A stretch of 64,000 nucleotides of DNA from Bacteroidaceae bacterium (GCA_900752815.1 CAADWS010000004.1:48342-112341); one strand, 5' to 3'. Shown: positions 36,023 through 44,569, counted from the first letter of the stretch. Notes: generated from the sequence alone by a model not told the origin. Translations and numbers: made by a program.

Positions 36023-36982
36023 TTATTCTATTGTAACGTCGTCTATACAAAGATACGCCGGAGTATTGAGTCCATATATAGGATCGACATCAGATCCTTC
36101 AAAATTGAATTTTACACTTTGCACATCCGCTACATTAATATCCCAATATGTCCATGTAGTTACGGGGGACACTGTTGGTTTATCATATCGGTAGTCGGCC
36201 AACAATTTCGATACAGTGGTGATCAAATTTCCATCTACGTCATAACATTCGATGTTGACTTGGAAATATCCTATATTGTTGCCGTCAGAATCTTTCAGAT
36301 TACTCAACGGTGTTGCAACACCCGATGTTCCGAACTGATTACCATTTATAATCACACCATAGGTATATGCTGTGTTACAATACCATAAACCCTTGAATTT
36401 GCGAGGGGAGTCAAAATAGAATTCAGGTTTGGCCATCCACTCCGTATTTCCGAAATCAGAGTAGCCGTATACAACAGCAAAATTGGAACCGCTGTGACCT
36501 GCCCCTGTATTGGCCCCATCTGTGGATGCTGTATTATAGACACTACATTGATTCTCCCAAGTATACCACCAATTAGTTCCAGAAGTCTTGCCGGCAGCAG
36601 AATCAGAACGATAATTGTATTTCGACAACGCAATGGCACCACTGGAAAATTCAGTATACGCTCCATAAGAATTGGTTACAGTATTCATGTCGGAGACAAA
36701 CACAAAATCGGGATCGTATATTTCCCTGATTTGGTTCTCTGCAGTATATCCATAAAGCGTGTAGTAGTTCTCTGCTTTAGGCGAAACCGCCATGAATGTT
36801 TCATCGAAGTCATCGAATGTAATGGTTGTAGTGCCATCATCATTAAAGTTGGCTCGGGTTTCGGGAGTTACTGAATCAGTTTGAGGATTCATCAAAAAGT
36901 CATCGTCTGAATTACAGCCGGTGAACAGGGCGGTTGCCGTCAACAGGAAAGCTCCCGCCAGAAAGCGTAAATTTCTTTTCAT
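36023..36982 (-). CDS. btuH: DUF4465 surface corrinoid-binding lipoprotein
   Basis: 319 residues. Signal peptide with lipobox ATALFTGC (Cys near 23). The mature part is a beta-sandwich of the DUF4465 family: TTITFDDFDETFMAV, GAIALSKYNYRSD, GSNFAVVYGYSDF, FKGLWYCNTAYTYGVIING and the C-terminal KFNFEGSDVDPIYGLNTPAYLCIDD. DUF4465 includes BtuH, shown in gut Bacteroidetes to bind B12 at the cell surface (family knowledge). It is the first gene after a cobalamin riboswitch and terminator, so its expression is expected to be switched off when B12 is plentiful. The gene symbol follows family membership. Confidence 0.82.
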   Translation of the reverse strand: MKRNLRFLAGAFLLTATALFTGCNSDDDFLMNPQTDSVTPETRANFNDDGTTTITFDDFDETFMAVSPKAENYYTLYGYTAENQIREIYDPDFVFVSDMNTVTNSYGAYTEFSSGAIALSKYNYRSDSAAGKTSGTNWWYTWENQCSVYNTASTDGANTGAGHSGSNFAVVYGYSDFGNTEWMAKPEFYFDSPRKFKGLWYCNTAYTYGVIINGNQFGTSGVATPLSNLKDSDGNNIGYFQVNIECYDVDGNLITTVSKLLADYRYDKPTVSPVTTWTYWDINVADVQSVKFNFEGSDVDPIYGLNTPAYLCIDDVTIE

Positions 36983-37023
36983 AGCTTACTTGTTTTTTAA
37001 TAAAACATATTTTTAACAAACAC

Positions 37024-37061
37024 AAAAAATCCCGTTCGCGCAGGTTTACACGAACGGGATT
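37024..37061 (-). terminator. Riboswitch-controlled intrinsic terminator
   Basis: On the - strand AATCCCGTTCG (37061-37051) and CGAACGGGATT (37038-37028) form a perfect 11-bp stem with a 12-base loop, followed by a run of T (37029-37024). It lies between the cobalamin aptamer and the btuH start codon at 36982, the expected place for the expression platform. Confidence 0.85.
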
Positions 37062-37109
37062 ATGTTTGTCTTCAAATATGAGAATGACTCCTACGGCATT
37101 CCGTATCTG

Positions 37110-37313
37110 ATCGCAACCCGATTTTCTCCCGCGGGTGTAAATCCTTTTCCGGTCATGGCAGGTCTTCTGACTCGTCCCAGTCGTCGCGCCTTCCCAGCAT
37201 TACACCAGTGGCAGGTTGCGGCAACCTTGAGGGGACTTACAGCAGCGGGTACTGTCCCGGATTCTCACCGGATTCCCTTTTCATCCGTGGCGGCGAACCG
37301 CCCGGAACCATTT
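37110..37313 (-). promoter_or_regulatory. Cobalamin (B12) riboswitch aptamer
   Basis: Reading the - strand, the conserved core appears in order: AAAGGGAATCCGGTGAGAA then TCCGGGACAG and CCCGCTGCTGTAAG (about 37285-37235), a variable arm, and the B12-box-like AGTCAGAAGACCTGCC (about 37170-37155). These are hallmark cobalamin riboswitch segments. A possible -7 box TATTTTTG (37328-37321, - strand) gives a transcription start near 37314; I did not find a good -33 box. With the terminator at 37024-37061 this would stop transcription of the btu operon when corrinoid is bound. The length and order fit a class I aptamer. Confidence 0.9.
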
Positions 37314-37418
37314 CCAATTACAAAAATACAAATATTTTTTATAATAATATCATTTACACGAAAAAAAATCCGCAACCTGCCGGAATCATTCCGCACTATA
37401 CTTTCAGAAAAAGGTTTC

Positions 37419-40400
37419 ATGGCAAAGATTCTCATCGCCCGGGGACAGGCGACCATCTATGTCCAGAAGGACGGGTATACCATAACCCAGTCTTTGGGTG
37501 AATACGTGTTCCCCGCGGATGACACGGGGAAGATTCTCTCGTCCGTCACTCTCACCTCGACCGTACGGGTGATGTGCGGGGACGAGGAACTCACGGCCTT
37601 TACCATCGGTGCGGTGGGTAAGCCGGCGGGATTCTCATCCGTTACCGTCAATAACGGCACGAAGACCTTAACCTACGTTATCACCGCCGGTACGACGACC
37701 CTCGCCGACCACGGAACAATAGATATTCCCGTGACAATTTCCGGTATTGTCTATCATCTGTCGTTCGTCTGGTCGAAAGCCAAGGCGGGTATCCCGGGCA
37801 AGGACGGGGTCGATGCCGACATGCTCGACTGGGTCAAGGAGTGGAATACGGGTAAGACGCTCATCAACGGCAACACGGTCATCACCCCCAAACTCTTTGC
37901 GGGCACGAAAAACAGCGACGGCACCGTCTCCGGGATAGCCATAGGCTCGTTTACACTCAATACGAAGACCTCCTCGGGAACGATCGCCGCAGAGGCGGTA
38001 AACGGCATCTATGGATTTAGGGATGGCTACAAAACCTTCTATGTAGATAACGGCGGTAACGCCCAGTTGGGTTATGGCGACCAGTATGTCAGGTATAACG
38101 CCACGACAGGCAAGGTCGAGTTCGGCAGCGGAGTGAGTCTGAACTGGGTCGGTGCGACCTACATCGACAAGGACGGCGTCTTTACCGGAACACTCTCGGC
38201 CGATACGATTAAGACGATTTCCATCAGTGCTTCCCAGATCACATCGGGGATTATCGCTGCGGCACGCATCGACACGGCGGCGTTGAAAGCCTCCTTGATT
38301 ACCGCCGGAAACATCGAAGCTCTGACCTTGAACGTTACAAAAGGGAAAATCGGCGGCTGGACGGTGGATGCCGACTCCCTTTACCGGGGTACGAAGAACA
38401 ACACTGTGGGGAGCTGCACCTCTGCCGCAGGTAGCATTACGCTCGGCTCGAACGGTATCCGGGGCTATAAATGGCGGCTGGATGCCTCGGGAGCCGGAGC
38501 GGTCGCGGGCGGCAACATCGCGTGGGACGCTTCGGGCAACGTCACGTTCGCCTCGACGGTCAGTGCCTTGTGGACGGCACCTATCGGCTCCCTCACCACG
38601 GCTTTGGGCGGCAGCGGCTATCCCAAGCTGACGAAGATCACGGCCGACGGAATCTATACCGGCAGTATCACCGCCTCGCAGATTACCGCAGGAACCATCT
38701 CCGCCGACCGCATAGCGGCAGGCAGTATAGCGGCCTCGAAGCTCGATGCCGCCAGCATCAGGTCCTCCATCATCAACACGGACTATATCAACGGCCTGAG
38801 CTGTACCTTCACCAAAGGAAAAATCGGCGGCTGGATGATCGGGGCTTCGGCCCTCACTGCCACGCATATCTCGATAGACAGCGGCAACAGACGCATCGCG
38901 GTGTACGGGGCCAATTCGGGTGTCGCTAGCGGGCAGCGGGTGCAGCTCTACTACAACAGCGACACGGACTTCGGGCTCTATACCACGGACAGTGCAGGGT
39001 ACTGCGTGGCACAGCTGGGTTCGAGCAACAGCATAGCCGGCTGGACGATCGACACGACTTCCATTCGCAAGGGCAACGTGTCGCTGGGCAGCGACGGCTC
39101 GATCATCAACTCCACGAAATGGAAACTGAACAACGACGGTTCGGGGCAGATCGCCTCGGGCAACATTGCATGGGACACTGCCGGGAACGTTACGTTCGGG
39201 GCTTCCGTATCGCTGCAATGGAAGAACGACATCGAAGCGGCCAAGGTTACGAACTTCGGCTATCGATATTACAAGAAACTCATCATCAACGGCGACGAAG
39301 CGACCTATTATCCAGTCGTTTTCAAAGGTGGCGACCAGAACATCAAACGTACCATTCTCGTCCGTCGGGGATATGCCGAGCAGGCTCCGGTCTCGTGGAA
39401 CACATCCACGCACAAAGGAGGTCTGATCGTACTTATCAAAACCAACTTCGGCGGTTGGGGTGGCATTGCCTATTCATGGGATATCTATGACCTTTCCGAG
39501 ACCTACTGCCGGATGTTCGCCGGGGCGCAGCTGTGCGGCAACTACTGCATGTTCGCCGTCTTCCTGCGTGGCGGCGGCGATACGGGTGCCGTGTACCACC
39601 TCTACTCCGACCAGCCGATAGAGAGCAGCAGTTATAGTCCTTCGCCGATTCCGGCAGCTCCGCAAATCGCTTACGGCAACGACCTTATCTTCCAGAGCGG
39701 TTCCACACAAGCCTATGCCCCCGCGCCGCGCACCCTCACGGCTGCCGTCGAGGAGGAGATCCGCCGCCATCGGTTCATTGCTCTGGCGCAAAGCACGGAC
39801 AGCACGCTTGCGGCGCACCCGCTGACCTATATCGGCTCGACAGGGATTTACACGGGCACCCTTACCGCGGCGCAGGTCAACGCCGTGGCGATCGATGCCG
39901 GCAGTATCAAGACGGGAACACTTTCGGCAGACCGTATCGCCGCGGGCAGCATCAGCGCCTCGAAACTCGATGCCGTGGGTATCAAGTCGTCCATTATCAA
40001 TACCGATTACATCAACGGTCTCAGCTGCACGTTCACGAAGGGCAAGATCGGCGGTTTCTCCATCGGCAGTGACAACATGACCATAGGGAACGTCGGAGCT
40101 GTGGGTGCCATCCCGTTGCAAATCCGTTCCGCCTCCACGGGCAGCGGTTACTGGTACACGGGAGCCTACAAGCCGCTGGGTATATGCCTTACGTGGTATC
40201 AGAGCAGCAATGCAGGGCATATCGTCCTCGGGCAGGTGGCGGCATCCGGCAACAGTGTCAAGACCGGATTCATAGGTCTTCAGATGATGTCATGGGACAA
40301 TCTGGAATACTTCTGCCTCTCGGTGAACTATACCAAAAGCGGCAGCAAGGAGGTATACAACCGTATCGCGGGGTGGGCCTTCGACCACAACCATATCTGG

Positions 40401-42188
40401 AAAAACAACATCTCGCTGGGCAGCGACGGATCTATCGCCAACTCCACGAAATGGAGTCTGAACAACGACGGGTCTGGGCACATAGCCTCGGGTAATATCT
40501 CATGGAATGCCGCCGGCACGGTTACCTTTGCCGCATCCGTATCCGCCCAGTGGACTACGGGCATCACGACGGCGCAGGAACTCGCTTCGGCCATGGCGTT
40601 CGGGAAGATGCTCTACCGCGACCCGACTTTCTGGAACGGAAACAACGGTGTCGTGGTTTACAACAACTCCCAGAACGGTATGGTGACCGTTACCCGGCAG
40701 CAGGATGCCACGGCACCCAATGACAGCAAGTATGTCCTGAAAATCCAGACCAGCGGCAGTGCCAGCCCTCGCAACGGAGGCTTCTATTTCGGGGCGAAAT
40801 GCGGTTACCGCAAGGTGCTCGTCGCCCGCATTATCGCCAAGATCCCCGCCGGCAGAAATCTCTGTTGGGCGACGAACAGCGTCGGCACGGGAGGTTCGCA
40901 CCGGTGGCTTACGTCGAACGCCGGCACGGGCGACTGGAAAGAATACGTCTACAAGGTCGTGTGCGGCACCGCCGATTTTTCCAGCACCCATTTCTTCTAC
41001 GTGGACGGCACGCAGGGGACTTCCGATACGCCTGTCATCTGGTATGTGGCCTATGCCACGGTCTTCGACCTTACCTCCACGGAGAAATACACGACCACCA
41101 TCGATGCCAACGGCATTTACACGGGAACCGTACGCGCCAACCAGATTATCGTGGATTCCGCCCTGACTGTCGGAGGGAGCAGCTATAACGGCAGCATCTC
41201 CGTCAAGGATGCGAACAATAGCGTAAAGGTCACGCTGGACAGGAACGGTATCACGGCCGTGAGCGGCAAGATCGGCGGCTGGATTCTCGGAACAAGCGCC
41301 CTGACCGCTTCGGCTCCGGCCTCGGGGCACCGCATCGTTATGGGGGCTTCAGGATATATTTACCACGACAACCCTTCCACCGGAGTAAACTATTGGGCGC
41401 TGAACACGGACGGTTCCGCCACGTTCGGGTGCGGGAAAATCTCCTTTGCCAATGACGGATCGGGTTATCTGGCCAACCAGAATATCAAATGGGACGCCTC
41501 GGGAAATGTCACGATGACGGGCACCATCAACGCCAATGCCGGCACCATCGGGGGATTCGTCATCGGTCAGGGGCGCATCGGCTCGACGGCGACAGGAACC
41601 GGCTCAGGCGGCGGCCTTGCCATCTACGACGACCTGTTCCGCGTGGGGGACACCATTTCGTATGTCCTGTTCGGCAGCAACACCATACCGGCATCCGCCG
41701 GCGGATCATGTGCCACCGGACGTATTGTGAACAACAAGGTGAACAGCATCTTTAATAACAACTACGGGCTTTATATCGATGTCAAAAACGGTAACCGTAA
41801 CTACGGAATATGGTCCAATGCCTCTGTTATAGCCCCTGCCTGCATCGGCAACAAGATCAAGAATGTCTATTTCACAGGCAGCGGTTACACGATCGATTTC
41901 TCGCAGTTCAACATCTTTTTCGTTTATGCCAACCAGAAGTACAGCGTGACCCTGCCGTCGGCATCGTCCGTGGCCACCATGTTCGGTTACTCGACTCTGC
42001 CGTCGGACTTCGCCTGCATATTTACCCTAATTTACAACTACAACTGGGGGAATAGCCTTGTATTCACCAATATCCGTAACCACAACGGGGATCTTGCCAG
42101 TTACACGTTAGCCAAGGGAGACTCCATTACGGTATTGTGCGCCAATTACCCCTCGTTCCATTACCAGATATTAAATCACTCTTATTAA
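37419..42188 (+). CDS. Giant tail fibre with internally repeated modules
   Basis: 1589 residues from ATG 37419. The frame is open upstream, but that part is antisense to the B12 riboswitch and is not protein. Two Ig-like domains at the N-terminus (residues ~1-125) are followed by a shaft built from repeats: GTLSADTIKTISISASQITS, TFTKGKIGGW and SLGSDGSI-type units recur three or more times. Interspersed are larger beta domains (for example NFGYRYYKKLIINGDEA; SGSASPRNGGFYFGAKCGY) likely to be carbohydrate-recognition insertions. The C-terminus (SFHYQILNHSY) is short. It resembles long fibre proteins of Bacteroidetes phages and is a probable receptor-binding device. It starts about 100 bases past the riboswitch promoter, on the opposite strand. 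Confidence 0.7.
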   Translation: MAKILIARGQATIYVQKDGYTITQSLGEYVFPADDTGKILSSVTLTSTVRVMCGDEELTAFTIGAVGKPAGFSSVTVNNGTKTLTYVITAGTTTLADHGTIDIPVTISGIVYHLSFVWSKAKAGIPGKDGVDADMLDWVKEWNTGKTLINGNTVITPKLFAGTKNSDGTVSGIAIGSFTLNTKTSSGTIAAEAVNGIYGFRDGYKTFYVDNGGNAQLGYGDQYVRYNATTGKVEFGSGVSLNWVGATYIDKDGVFTGTLSADTIKTISISASQITSGIIAAARIDTAALKASLITAGNIEALTLNVTKGKIGGWTVDADSLYRGTKNNTVGSCTSAAGSITLGSNGIRGYKWRLDASGAGAVAGGNIAWDASGNVTFASTVSALWTAPIGSLTTALGGSGYPKLTKITADGIYTGSITASQITAGTISADRIAAGSIAASKLDAASIRSSIINTDYINGLSCTFTKGKIGGWMIGASALTATHISIDSGNRRIAVYGANSGVASGQRVQLYYNSDTDFGLYTTDSAGYCVAQLGSSNSIAGWTIDTTSIRKGNVSLGSDGSIINSTKWKLNNDGSGQIASGNIAWDTAGNVTFGASVSLQWKNDIEAAKVTNFGYRYYKKLIINGDEATYYPVVFKGGDQNIKRTILVRRGYAEQAPVSWNTSTHKGGLIVLIKTNFGGWGGIAYSWDIYDLSETYCRMFAGAQLCGNYCMFAVFLRGGGDTGAVYHLYSDQPIESSSYSPSPIPAAPQIAYGNDLIFQSGSTQAYAPAPRTLTAAVEEEIRRHRFIALAQSTDSTLAAHPLTYIGSTGIYTGTLTAAQVNAVAIDAGSIKTGTLSADRIAAGSISASKLDAVGIKSSIINTDYINGLSCTFTKGKIGGFSIGSDNMTIGNVGAVGAIPLQIRSASTGSGYWYTGAYKPLGICLTWYQSSNAGHIVLGQVAASGNSVKTGFIGLQMMSWDNLEYFCLSVNYTKSGSKEVYNRIAGWAFDHNHIWKNNISLGSDGSIANSTKWSLNNDGSGHIASGNISWNAAGTVTFAASVSAQWTTGITTAQELASAMAFGKMLYRDPTFWNGNNGVVVYNNSQNGMVTVTRQQDATAPNDSKYVLKIQTSGSASPRNGGFYFGAKCGYRKVLVARIIAKIPAGRNLCWATNSVGTGGSHRWLTSNAGTGDWKEYVYKVVCGTADFSSTHFFYVDGTQGTSDTPVIWYVAYATVFDLTSTEKYTTTIDANGIYTGTVRANQIIVDSALTVGGSSYNGSISVKDANNSVKVTLDRNGITAVSGKIGGWILGTSALTASAPASGHRIVMGASGYIYHDNPSTGVNYWALNTDGSATFGCGKISFANDGSGYLANQNIKWDASGNVTMTGTINANAGTIGGFVIGQGRIGSTATGTGSGGGLAIYDDLFRVGDTISYVLFGSNTIPASAGGSCATGRIVNNKVNSIFNNNYGLYIDVKNGNRNYGIWSNASVIAPACIGNKIKNVYFTGSGYTIDFSQFNIFFVYANQKYSVTLPSASSVATMFGYSTLPSDFACIFTLIYNYNWGNSLVFTNIRNHNGDLASYTLAKGDSITVLCANYPSFHYQILNHSY
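38695..40059 (+). repeat. Duplicated shaft module inside the giant fibre
   Basis: Two copies (about 38695-38835 and 39919-40059) encode almost the same 45-residue unit, ADRIAAGSI(A/S)ASKLDA then SSIINTDYINGLSCTFTKGK, but differ at many synonymous positions. A second unit, SLGSDGSI(I/A)NSTKW plus LNNDGSG(Q/H)IASGNI, occurs near 39081-39210 and 40412-40540, and more divergently near 38450-38560. Confidence 0.75.
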
Positions 42189-42239
42189 AAACTTTTCTGC
42201 TGGGAATATCCCTACACTTAATAAAAACAGAAGCGAATT

Positions 42240-42527
42240 ATGAACATCACCAACGTAACGGTAACCAAGGTTGCCGAAGAGAGCACGGAGAATGCCGACT
42301 ACCAGTTGGAATATTCCATCGTCAATGACGCGCTGACCCGCGTCCACGCCTCCATCCGCAAGAAGGATACGGATGGCTCGGGGAACGCTCCGCAGATAGG
42401 TATCATCTACATGGAACAAGGCGTTATTTCATGCAACATCCCTATGGGAGAGCCGCTTGCACCCCTGTTTCATGATTTCGATACCATGATCGACGAAATA
42501 AAAAAGAGTAACGTACAAAATGCATAA
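42240..42527 (+). CDS. Small phage protein of unknown function
   Basis: 95 residues, MNITNVTVTKVAEESTENAD at the start, then a beta-rich body (YQLEYSIVNDALTRVHASIR) and a helical C-terminus (HDFDTMIDEIKKS). Located 51 bases after the giant fibre and 5 bases before another small gene. Small proteins in this spot may be fibre chaperones or baseplate components, but I recognise no family. Codon use agrees with its neighbours, and the length and spacing support a real gene. Confidence 0.5.
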   Translation: MNITNVTVTKVAEESTENADYQLEYSIVNDALTRVHASIRKKDTDGSGNAPQIGIIYMEQGVISCNIPMGEPLAPLFHDFDTMIDEIKKSNVQNA

Positions 42528-42532
42528 ATAAT

Positions 42533-42856
42533 ATGGAACTGTCAGTCAAAGACCGCCTTTACCTGCCGTCCTTTTTGCCGGCACGGGGCAACTTCAAGGA
42601 CTTCAACCTCAAAAAAGAGATTCTGCGCAAGATCGCCATTCCGGACGAGGAGCGCAAAGCCATCGGTCTTCACGAGAATGCCGAGGACAAGCGCATCGAA
42701 TGGGATGTGGAGAAGGAGAAACCGCTTGCCGTGGAGTTCTCGGGGGACGAGATGGAGTATCTCCGGAAAGCCTGCGAACGCATCTCGGACGAGGAGCTTC
42801 CGGACGATATGTGGGCTACCGTGTCGCGCATCTACGATTTCATTCAGGAGAAGTAA
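42533..42856 (+). CDS. Small conserved phage protein of unknown function
   Basis: 107 residues: YLPSFLPARGNFKDFNLKKE at the start and a charged helical remainder (EEMEYL-like DEMEYLRKACERISDEELPD). It has the 'FsgDEmeYL..a...isd..lpdd.W..v..iY' pattern I associate with small accessory proteins of Bacteroidetes phages, possibly related to a tail or capsid assembly role. Ends 40 bases before a strong terminator, so it is probably the last gene of the fibre transcript. Confidence 0.5.
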   Translation: MELSVKDRLYLPSFLPARGNFKDFNLKKEILRKIAIPDEERKAIGLHENAEDKRIEWDVEKEKPLAVEFSGDEMEYLRKACERISDEELPDDMWATVSRIYDFIQEK

Positions 42857-42895
42857 ACCATCCTTTCTTTCTGCCGCTACTCTTTTGAAAAGAGT

Positions 42896-42930
42896 GCCCG
42901 GTCGTACTCTGATGTATGGTCGGGCTTTTT
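42896..42930 (+). terminator. Strong intrinsic terminator
   Basis: GCCCGGTCGTAC (42896-42907), loop TCTGAT, GTATGGTCGGGC (42914-42925): twelve pairs including three G-U, followed by TTTTT (42926-42930). It ends the fibre transcript and shows that the next gene starts at ATG 42946 rather than at GTG/ATG codons within the hairpin. Confidence 0.85.
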
Positions 42931-42945
42931 GTTGAAGTATCGTTC

Positions 42946-43644
42946 ATGGCAAGACAGGACATAACAATGGACGCCGAATACGGTGAGGTGGAGACTTCCG
43001 GCAATATCGCCGGCAAGAGTTTCTACGACTTCCGCCTGCTCGATGCCGTCGCGGGTGCGGACAACGACACCTTCCGCTACGGAGAGATTACCGTCCCCGT
43101 CGGCTTCGTGTACACGTATAACGACGGCAAAGGGTTCCATGTCAGGATTCCCTATACGCCCGACATGCGCCGCCTGACGGTCCGTCTGGTTATGGAAAGC
43201 GGTTCGGGCGGCACGGAGTACCTGAGAAATCCTGCGACGGGCAAACATTGGTTTCCCGTCGTGGCGGAGACGGAAGCCGGCACGGCCGATATCGCCCTGG
43301 CCGCATTTTTCTCCCTCAATGAGAAGGGAGTCTACAACCTGCTGTCACGGGACGGTTACCTTGCCGTGTACAGCGGCTCAGAGACCGACTTCGAAATAGG
43401 AGCCGCCAAAGCCCAGAACGAGACGTTTCTGCTGAAAGCTTCAGCCGGAAATCTCTACCAACATTCTACGACAGGTGTCGGCCTCGTCGACTACCTGCAT
43501 TCGAGTCTGGAAAACAACGGTCTTGCCGCCAAACTGCAGTCGGAATTCCTGTCGGACAAGGTCGTCATCAAGAATGCCTATATGGATTCTGCCACGGGAG
43601 AGCTGCTTTTAGAAACCGAGGAAAAGGAGGAGAACGATGGGTAA
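42946..43644 (+). CDS. Baseplate-region protein of unknown family
   Basis: 232 residues from ATG 42946; an in-frame upstream ATG at 42916 lies inside the terminator and is rejected. Beta-rich N-terminus (DAEYGEVETSGNIAGKSFYD, FRYGEITVPVGFVYTY), Gly-rich middle, and a C-terminal segment SGSETDFEIGAAKAQNETFL. No recognised family. It begins a new gene cluster that includes the LysM-like gene, baseplate J-like gene and gp53/gpI-like gene, so it is likely a baseplate component. Its end overlaps the next gene by 8 bases. Confidence 0.5.
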   Translation: MARQDITMDAEYGEVETSGNIAGKSFYDFRLLDAVAGADNDTFRYGEITVPVGFVYTYNDGKGFHVRIPYTPDMRRLTVRLVMESGSGGTEYLRNPATGKHWFPVVAETEAGTADIALAAFFSLNEKGVYNLLSRDGYLAVYSGSETDFEIGAAKAQNETFLLKASAGNLYQHSTTGVGLVDYLHSSLENNGLAAKLQSEFLSDKVVIKNAYMDSATGELLLETEEKEENDG

Positions 43645-44569
43645 GTACAGGGTCGTAGCCGGACAGAATATCTACGATGTGGCCCTGTACCTGTACGGCA
43701 GCATCGAGGGAGTCGTGGATTTGCTCATCAACAACCCCGATCTCTCCTTCGCCACGACATTGACTGCCGGCCGGGAACTTGTCTACACGGACGATTTCGT
43801 TATCCGCGCCGATGTAGTCGCCTATAACGGGTTGCACGGCATCGTCCCCGCTAACGGTGAACGGCATGTCTATCCCAAAACGTTCACCTTGCCGCTTGCT
43901 GTCGTCCTCACGCTCGCTGCCGGGATCATCACCGTGCAGTGTGCCGTTTCCGGTGCGGGACAGCTGGAAATCGACTGGGGCGACAACAGCGACACCGAGA
44001 CCGTCCTCCTCGCGGACACGCCGCAGCTGCTCACCCATACCTTCGACAACAAAGTCAGGGACAGGCGTCGTATCCGTTGGTTTACCGATGCCTGCTTCCG
44101 GAGTATCGACTGGAGCGGGCTCAAACCGCGGTCGTTGGTACTGGTGCAGACACTGCCGGTGGAGGAGCTGACGCTCACGCACGCCACACTCTCCTTGGAG
44201 AGCCTGCGGCTGCTTTCCGGAACCTACAGCCTGAACCTGTCGAATTGCGCGTTGGCCGATCTTGCACCGCTTGCCGAATGCCGGGAACTGATGACACTCG
44301 ACCTCTCCGCCGCCCGACTGAAACCGACAGTCATAGATCATTACCTGACAACCCTTGTGGAACATTACGGCGACCGACGGAATTGCACGGTCATTTTACC
44401 TACAGCCCCGACGGGAACCTATCGGGAGCCGGACCGGGATACCGAAACGGGGCGCTACCGTATCGCCTCGGGCATGGAAGCCGTATGGGTCATCCTGCAC
44501 GAGGAGGCCTGGAATGAGGGTGGCGCGTGGAAATTCATTATCGACGATATAACCTATACAGTGGAATGA
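43637..44569 (+). CDS. LysM-like tail/baseplate protein with LRR-like C-terminus
   Basis: 310 residues. Residues ~1-50 resemble a LysM/gpX module: YRVVAGQNIYDVALYLYGS then DLLINNPDLSFATTLTAGRE, which in gpX proteins binds peptidoglycan or wedges between hub and wedge. A beta-sandwich follows (ITVQCAVSGAGQLEIDWGDN with the PKD-like WGDNSDTETV), then a leucine-rich segment (PVEELTLTHATLSLESLRLL, LSNCALADLAPLAECRELM), unusual for a baseplate gene and reminiscent of the Bacteroidetes BspA-type LRR. The downstream baseplate J-like gene begins 4 bases before its end (ATGA). Confidence 0.55.
   Translation: MGKYRVVAGQNIYDVALYLYGSIEGVVDLLINNPDLSFATTLTAGRELVYTDDFVIRADVVAYNGLHGIVPANGERHVYPKTFTLPLAVVLTLAAGIITVQCAVSGAGQLEIDWGDNSDTETVLLADTPQLLTHTFDNKVRDRRRIRWFTDACFRSIDWSGLKPRSLVLVQTLPVEELTLTHATLSLESLRLLSGTYSLNLSNCALADLAPLAECRELMTLDLSAARLKPTVIDHYLTTLVEHYGDRRNCTVILPTAPTGTYREPDRDTETGRYRIASGMEAVWVILHEEAWNEGGAWKFIIDDITYTVE

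Noticed and set aside
37062..37418. 5' extension of the giant fibre frame (about 119 codons before ATG 37419)
   Set aside because: It is antisense to the cobalamin riboswitch and its terminator; the composition (many Arg, Pro, Phe) is unlike the fibre, and a good ATG exists at 37419.
37419..42188. Diversity-generating retroelement acting on the fibre genes
   Set aside because: No reverse transcriptase gene or template/variable repeat pair was seen in the window; the internal repeats differ mostly at synonymous sites, not at adenines.
42916..42945. In-frame upstream start MVGLFVEVSF for the gene at 42946
   Set aside because: It lies inside a strong intrinsic terminator (42896-42930).
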